Shown here: in pieces, positions 32,082 through 33,908 of the stretch
Layout of the letters: each line of letters opens with the position of its first letter
Numbering within the stretch: position 1 is the stretch's first letter
NCBI GenBank assembly: GCA_947307175.1
Contig: CAMZIK010000021.1
Span: forward strand, 1 to 33,908
Source of the DNA: an uncultured Clostridia bacterium
Lineage (GTDB): Bacteria > Bacillota > Clostridia > Oscillospirales > Ruminococcaceae
Length of the DNA: 33,908 nt
Reading direction: 5' to 3'
Translations under genes and position numbers: made by a program
The notes under the pieces: generated by a model
Told to the model about the DNA's origin: nothing
Databases searched by the model: none
The model's input: the letters and a program-made list of their open reading frames with translations, nothing else

Positions 32082-33539
32082 TCAGAGCTTTGGCTTTGCA
32101 GGCGATCCAAAAACAGATTCAAAAGCAAAAGCTGTATCAAAAACCTTTTGCTCGCAAAAACTGTCACCCATAAGCTGCAAGCCGACAGGCAGACCGCTTT
32201 TATCGAAACCGCTAGGGACGCTTATAGCAGGCATACCTGTAAGGTTAGCAAACACAGTGAACACATCGCTTTTGTACATAGCTAACGGATCGTTATGCTT
32301 GTCTCCGAATCTGAAAGCTGTTTCAGGTGATGTCGGCATTGCTATAACATCTGTTTCACTAAACTTTTCTTTAATGCTGCTTTTTATCAGATCAGCAGCT
32401 TTAATCGCTTTTTTATAATAGGAATCATAGTATCCTGCACTTAAAACAAAAGTACCGAGCATTATGCGTCTTTTACACTCATCTCCAAAGCCCTTGGAAC
32501 GTGTATATTTATACATTAAATCAGGATCATCGGCATTTTCAGCACGATAACCGTACCTCACACCGTCAAACCGCGCAAGGTTTGATGATGCTTCTGCCGA
32601 GGATATTACATAATAAGCTGGCAATGCAAATTCGGTGTTATTCATATTGATACTGATGATCTTTGCGCCGCATTTTTCAAGGATTTTAAGAGAATCATAA
32701 AAGCTGTCAAGCACATCAGACCGTGTACAGTCTTTAAAAACCGCTTCCGGAACGCCGATTTTCATTCCGCCTATATTGCTTTCAAGTCTGCTGAAAGTCT
32801 CGCTGAACTGCATTTTAACAGATGTTGAGTCATGCATGTCATGTCCTTTTATAACATCAAACAGCATCGCAGCATCTTTTACACATCTGCATACAGGTCC
32901 GATCTGATCGAAAGAAGAAGCAAATGCTGTCAGACCATAACGAGAGACCGACCCATATGTAGGTTTAAGACCGACTACCCCACAGAATGAGGCGGGCTGT
33001 CTTATCGAGCCGCCTGTATCAGAACCAAGCGCAAGTATTGTCTCTCCTGCGCAGACAGCAGCGGCACAGCCGCCCGATGAGCCTCCTGCGACTCTGTTCG
33101 TATCATACGGATTACGTGTTGCTCCGAAATAAGAGTTCTCTGTCGAAGATCCCATCGCAAACTCGTCCATATTGAGCTTTCCAACAAGTACAGCGTTCGA
33201 TGACTCAAGCTTTTCAACAACTGTTGCATTATATGGAGAAATATAATTCTCAAGCATCTTTGAGCCACATGTCATTTTAACATCTTTGACAGAGATATTA
33301 TCCTTTACAGCTATCGGAATACCTGCGATCCTTGAAAGGCACTCCCCTTTCATACGTCTTTTATCCGCTGCCCTTGCCTGCTCCAGAGCTTTTTCAGGGC
33401 AAACGGTTATATACGCATTAAGCTTCTTATCAAGCATTTCTATTCTGTCAAGCAAAGACGTTGTAAGCTCAAGCGAACTTATCTTTCTGTTTTCAAGCAT
33501 TTCACACAGTTCAAAAGCATTATACTCATAAAGCTCCAT
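32082..33539 (-). CDS. gatA: Aspartyl/glutamyl-tRNA amidotransferase subunit A
   Basis: A 485-residue amidase-signature protein that releases ammonia from glutamine for GatB. The Lys-cis-Ser-Ser triad is visible: IPIAVKDNI (Lys), AGGSSGGCAAAV and GSDTGGSIRQPASFCG (Ser and Ser nucleophile). The C-terminal AVSVPSGFDKSGLPVGLQLMG is typical. GGAG lies eight bases before ATG 33539 and the gap to gatC is five bases. Order gatC-gatA-gatB is the standard one. Confidence 0.97.
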   Translation of the reverse strand: MELYEYNAFELCEMLENRKISSLELTTSLLDRIEMLDKKLNAYITVCPEKALEQARAADKRRMKGECLSRIAGIPIAVKDNISVKDVKMTCGSKMLENYISPYNATVVEKLESSNAVLVGKLNMDEFAMGSSTENSYFGATRNPYDTNRVAGGSSGGCAAAVCAGETILALGSDTGGSIRQPASFCGVVGLKPTYGSVSRYGLTAFASSFDQIGPVCRCVKDAAMLFDVIKGHDMHDSTSVKMQFSETFSRLESNIGGMKIGVPEAVFKDCTRSDVLDSFYDSLKILEKCGAKIISINMNNTEFALPAYYVISSAEASSNLARFDGVRYGYRAENADDPDLMYKYTRSKGFGDECKRRIMLGTFVLSAGYYDSYYKKAIKAADLIKSSIKEKFSETDVIAMPTSPETAFRFGDKHNDPLAMYKSDVFTVFANLTGMPAISVPSGFDKSGLPVGLQLMGDSFCEQKVFDTAFAFESVFGSPAKPKL

Positions 33540-33544
33540 AGCAT

Positions 33545-33814
33545 CTACTCCACGGTTTTAGGAACACAAAAGCAGCTGTTTTCAAAACAAGGAGCATTAT
33601 TGATAATATCGTTTGGAGAAATACCGCTTTCATGCACAGCGTCTGCTCTCAAAAGTGCAAAACGGTCACTTGTACTTATTTCTTCATCAGCAACCATTGA
33701 AAGCACATCAGCCATTGCTACTATCTCCGTCATATGTTTTTCAAATACCTGCTTTTTCTCCTGAGGGATAATAAGCTTTGACAGCTCAGCTATCCTGTCA
33801 ACATCAATAACCAT
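33545..33814 (-). CDS. gatC: Aspartyl/glutamyl-tRNA amidotransferase subunit C
   Basis: An 89-residue subunit that wraps around GatA and helps hold the GatCAB complex together. Seen: VDRIAELSKLIIPQEKKQ at the N-terminus, MTEIVAMADVLSMV in the middle, and the C-terminal LRADAVHESG with CFCVPKTVE at the end. ATG 33814 has GGAG six bases upstream and is preferred; the ATG at 33826, four residues earlier, has no good ribosome site. First gene of the gat set in the window. Confidence 0.9.
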   Translation of the reverse strand: MVIDVDRIAELSKLIIPQEKKQVFEKHMTEIVAMADVLSMVADEEISTSDRFALLRADAVHESGISPNDIINNAPCFENSCFCVPKTVE

Positions 33815-33829
33815 ATTTTTCTCCATGGA

Positions 33830-33908
33830 TCACTCTATCATTTTTCTGAATTGTTCTTCCGAAATGATATTCAGATAACCGCCTGCGTCTGCCCAGCCGC
33901 TGCCTTCG
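33830..33908 (-). CDS. 3' end of an unidentified gene upstream of gatC, partial
   Basis: An open frame enters from the right edge and ends at TGA (33832-33830), leaving 25 codons that read WADAGGYLNIISEEQ in the middle and end in KMIE. It stops 15 bases before the preferred gatC start. I cannot name it; the tail does not look like the aspartyl-tRNA synthetase that often sits beside gat genes. The spacing suggests that it belongs to the same operon. Confidence 0.5.
   Translation of the reverse strand, partial: EGSGWADAGGYLNIISEEQFRKMIE

Overview
The window looks like the chromosome of a low-to-moderate GC, spore-lineage Gram-positive bacterium of class Clostridia. A Ruminococcus-like (Oscillospiraceae) member is my best guess, but that is inference. 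The evidence is a processed-type sporulation sigma factor (SigE), a hidden spoVM micro-gene, a PASTA-domain Ser/Thr kinase, a secreted protein with cell-wall-binding repeats, DnaD/DnaI primosome genes, gatCAB, and strong AGGAGG-type ribosome sites. I saw no phage, transposon, CRISPR array, tRNA or rRNA.

Layout. 1-820 (+): the tail of a probable spoIIGA, then sigE, closed by a terminator. 823-3223 (-): a ferrous iron uptake operon, feoA-feoB plus a 50-residue Cys-rich membrane peptide, from a promoter that overlaps a perfect palindrome. 3301-5396 (-): dnaD-dnaI, with a clear promoter and terminator. 5411-7374 (-): a secreted leucine-rich-repeat/CWB2 protein. 7501-20598 (-): a long housekeeping cluster, yicC-remA-gmk-rpoZ-priA-def-fmt-rsmB-rlmN-prpC-prkC-rsgA-thiN-spoVM. 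It follows the well-known order of the Bacillus yloC-spoVM region, without coaBC and rpe. 20639-23275 (-): glmS and a HAD phosphatase. 23327-27546 (+): an HD-domain protein, a YaiI/YqxD protein, a cytosolic GH3 beta-glucosidase and a ComEA-like DNA-binding membrane protein. 27556-30089 (+): two small overlapping unknown proteins, a flavin-reductase-like protein and a secreted zinc-dependent phospholipase C. 30091-33908 (-): gatC-gatA-gatB, a zinc-ribbon membrane protein, and the 3' end of an unidentified gene.

How the genes work together. The central cluster joins nucleotide supply (gmk), RNA polymerase assembly (rpoZ), replication restart (priA), initiator-Met handling (fmt, def), rRNA methylation (rsmB, rlmN), ribosome maturation (rsgA) and a kinase/phosphatase pair (prkC/prpC) that senses cell wall. 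It ends in spoVM, which anchors spore-coat assembly. sigE and the probable spoIIGA end at the left edge supply the mother-cell sigma factor. The rest is ordinary metabolism and surface biology.

Most of the window is conserved housekeeping DNA. The less ordinary items are the phospholipase C with a non-standard C-terminal domain, the LRR/CWB2 surface protein, the two unknown small proteins at 27619-28237, the iron operon's operator-like palindrome, and two micro-genes (spoVM and the Feo-associated peptide) of 28 and 50 residues. Several starts are placed at an internal ATG where a ribosome site clearly selects it. I did not find a convincing wholly new multi-gene system.
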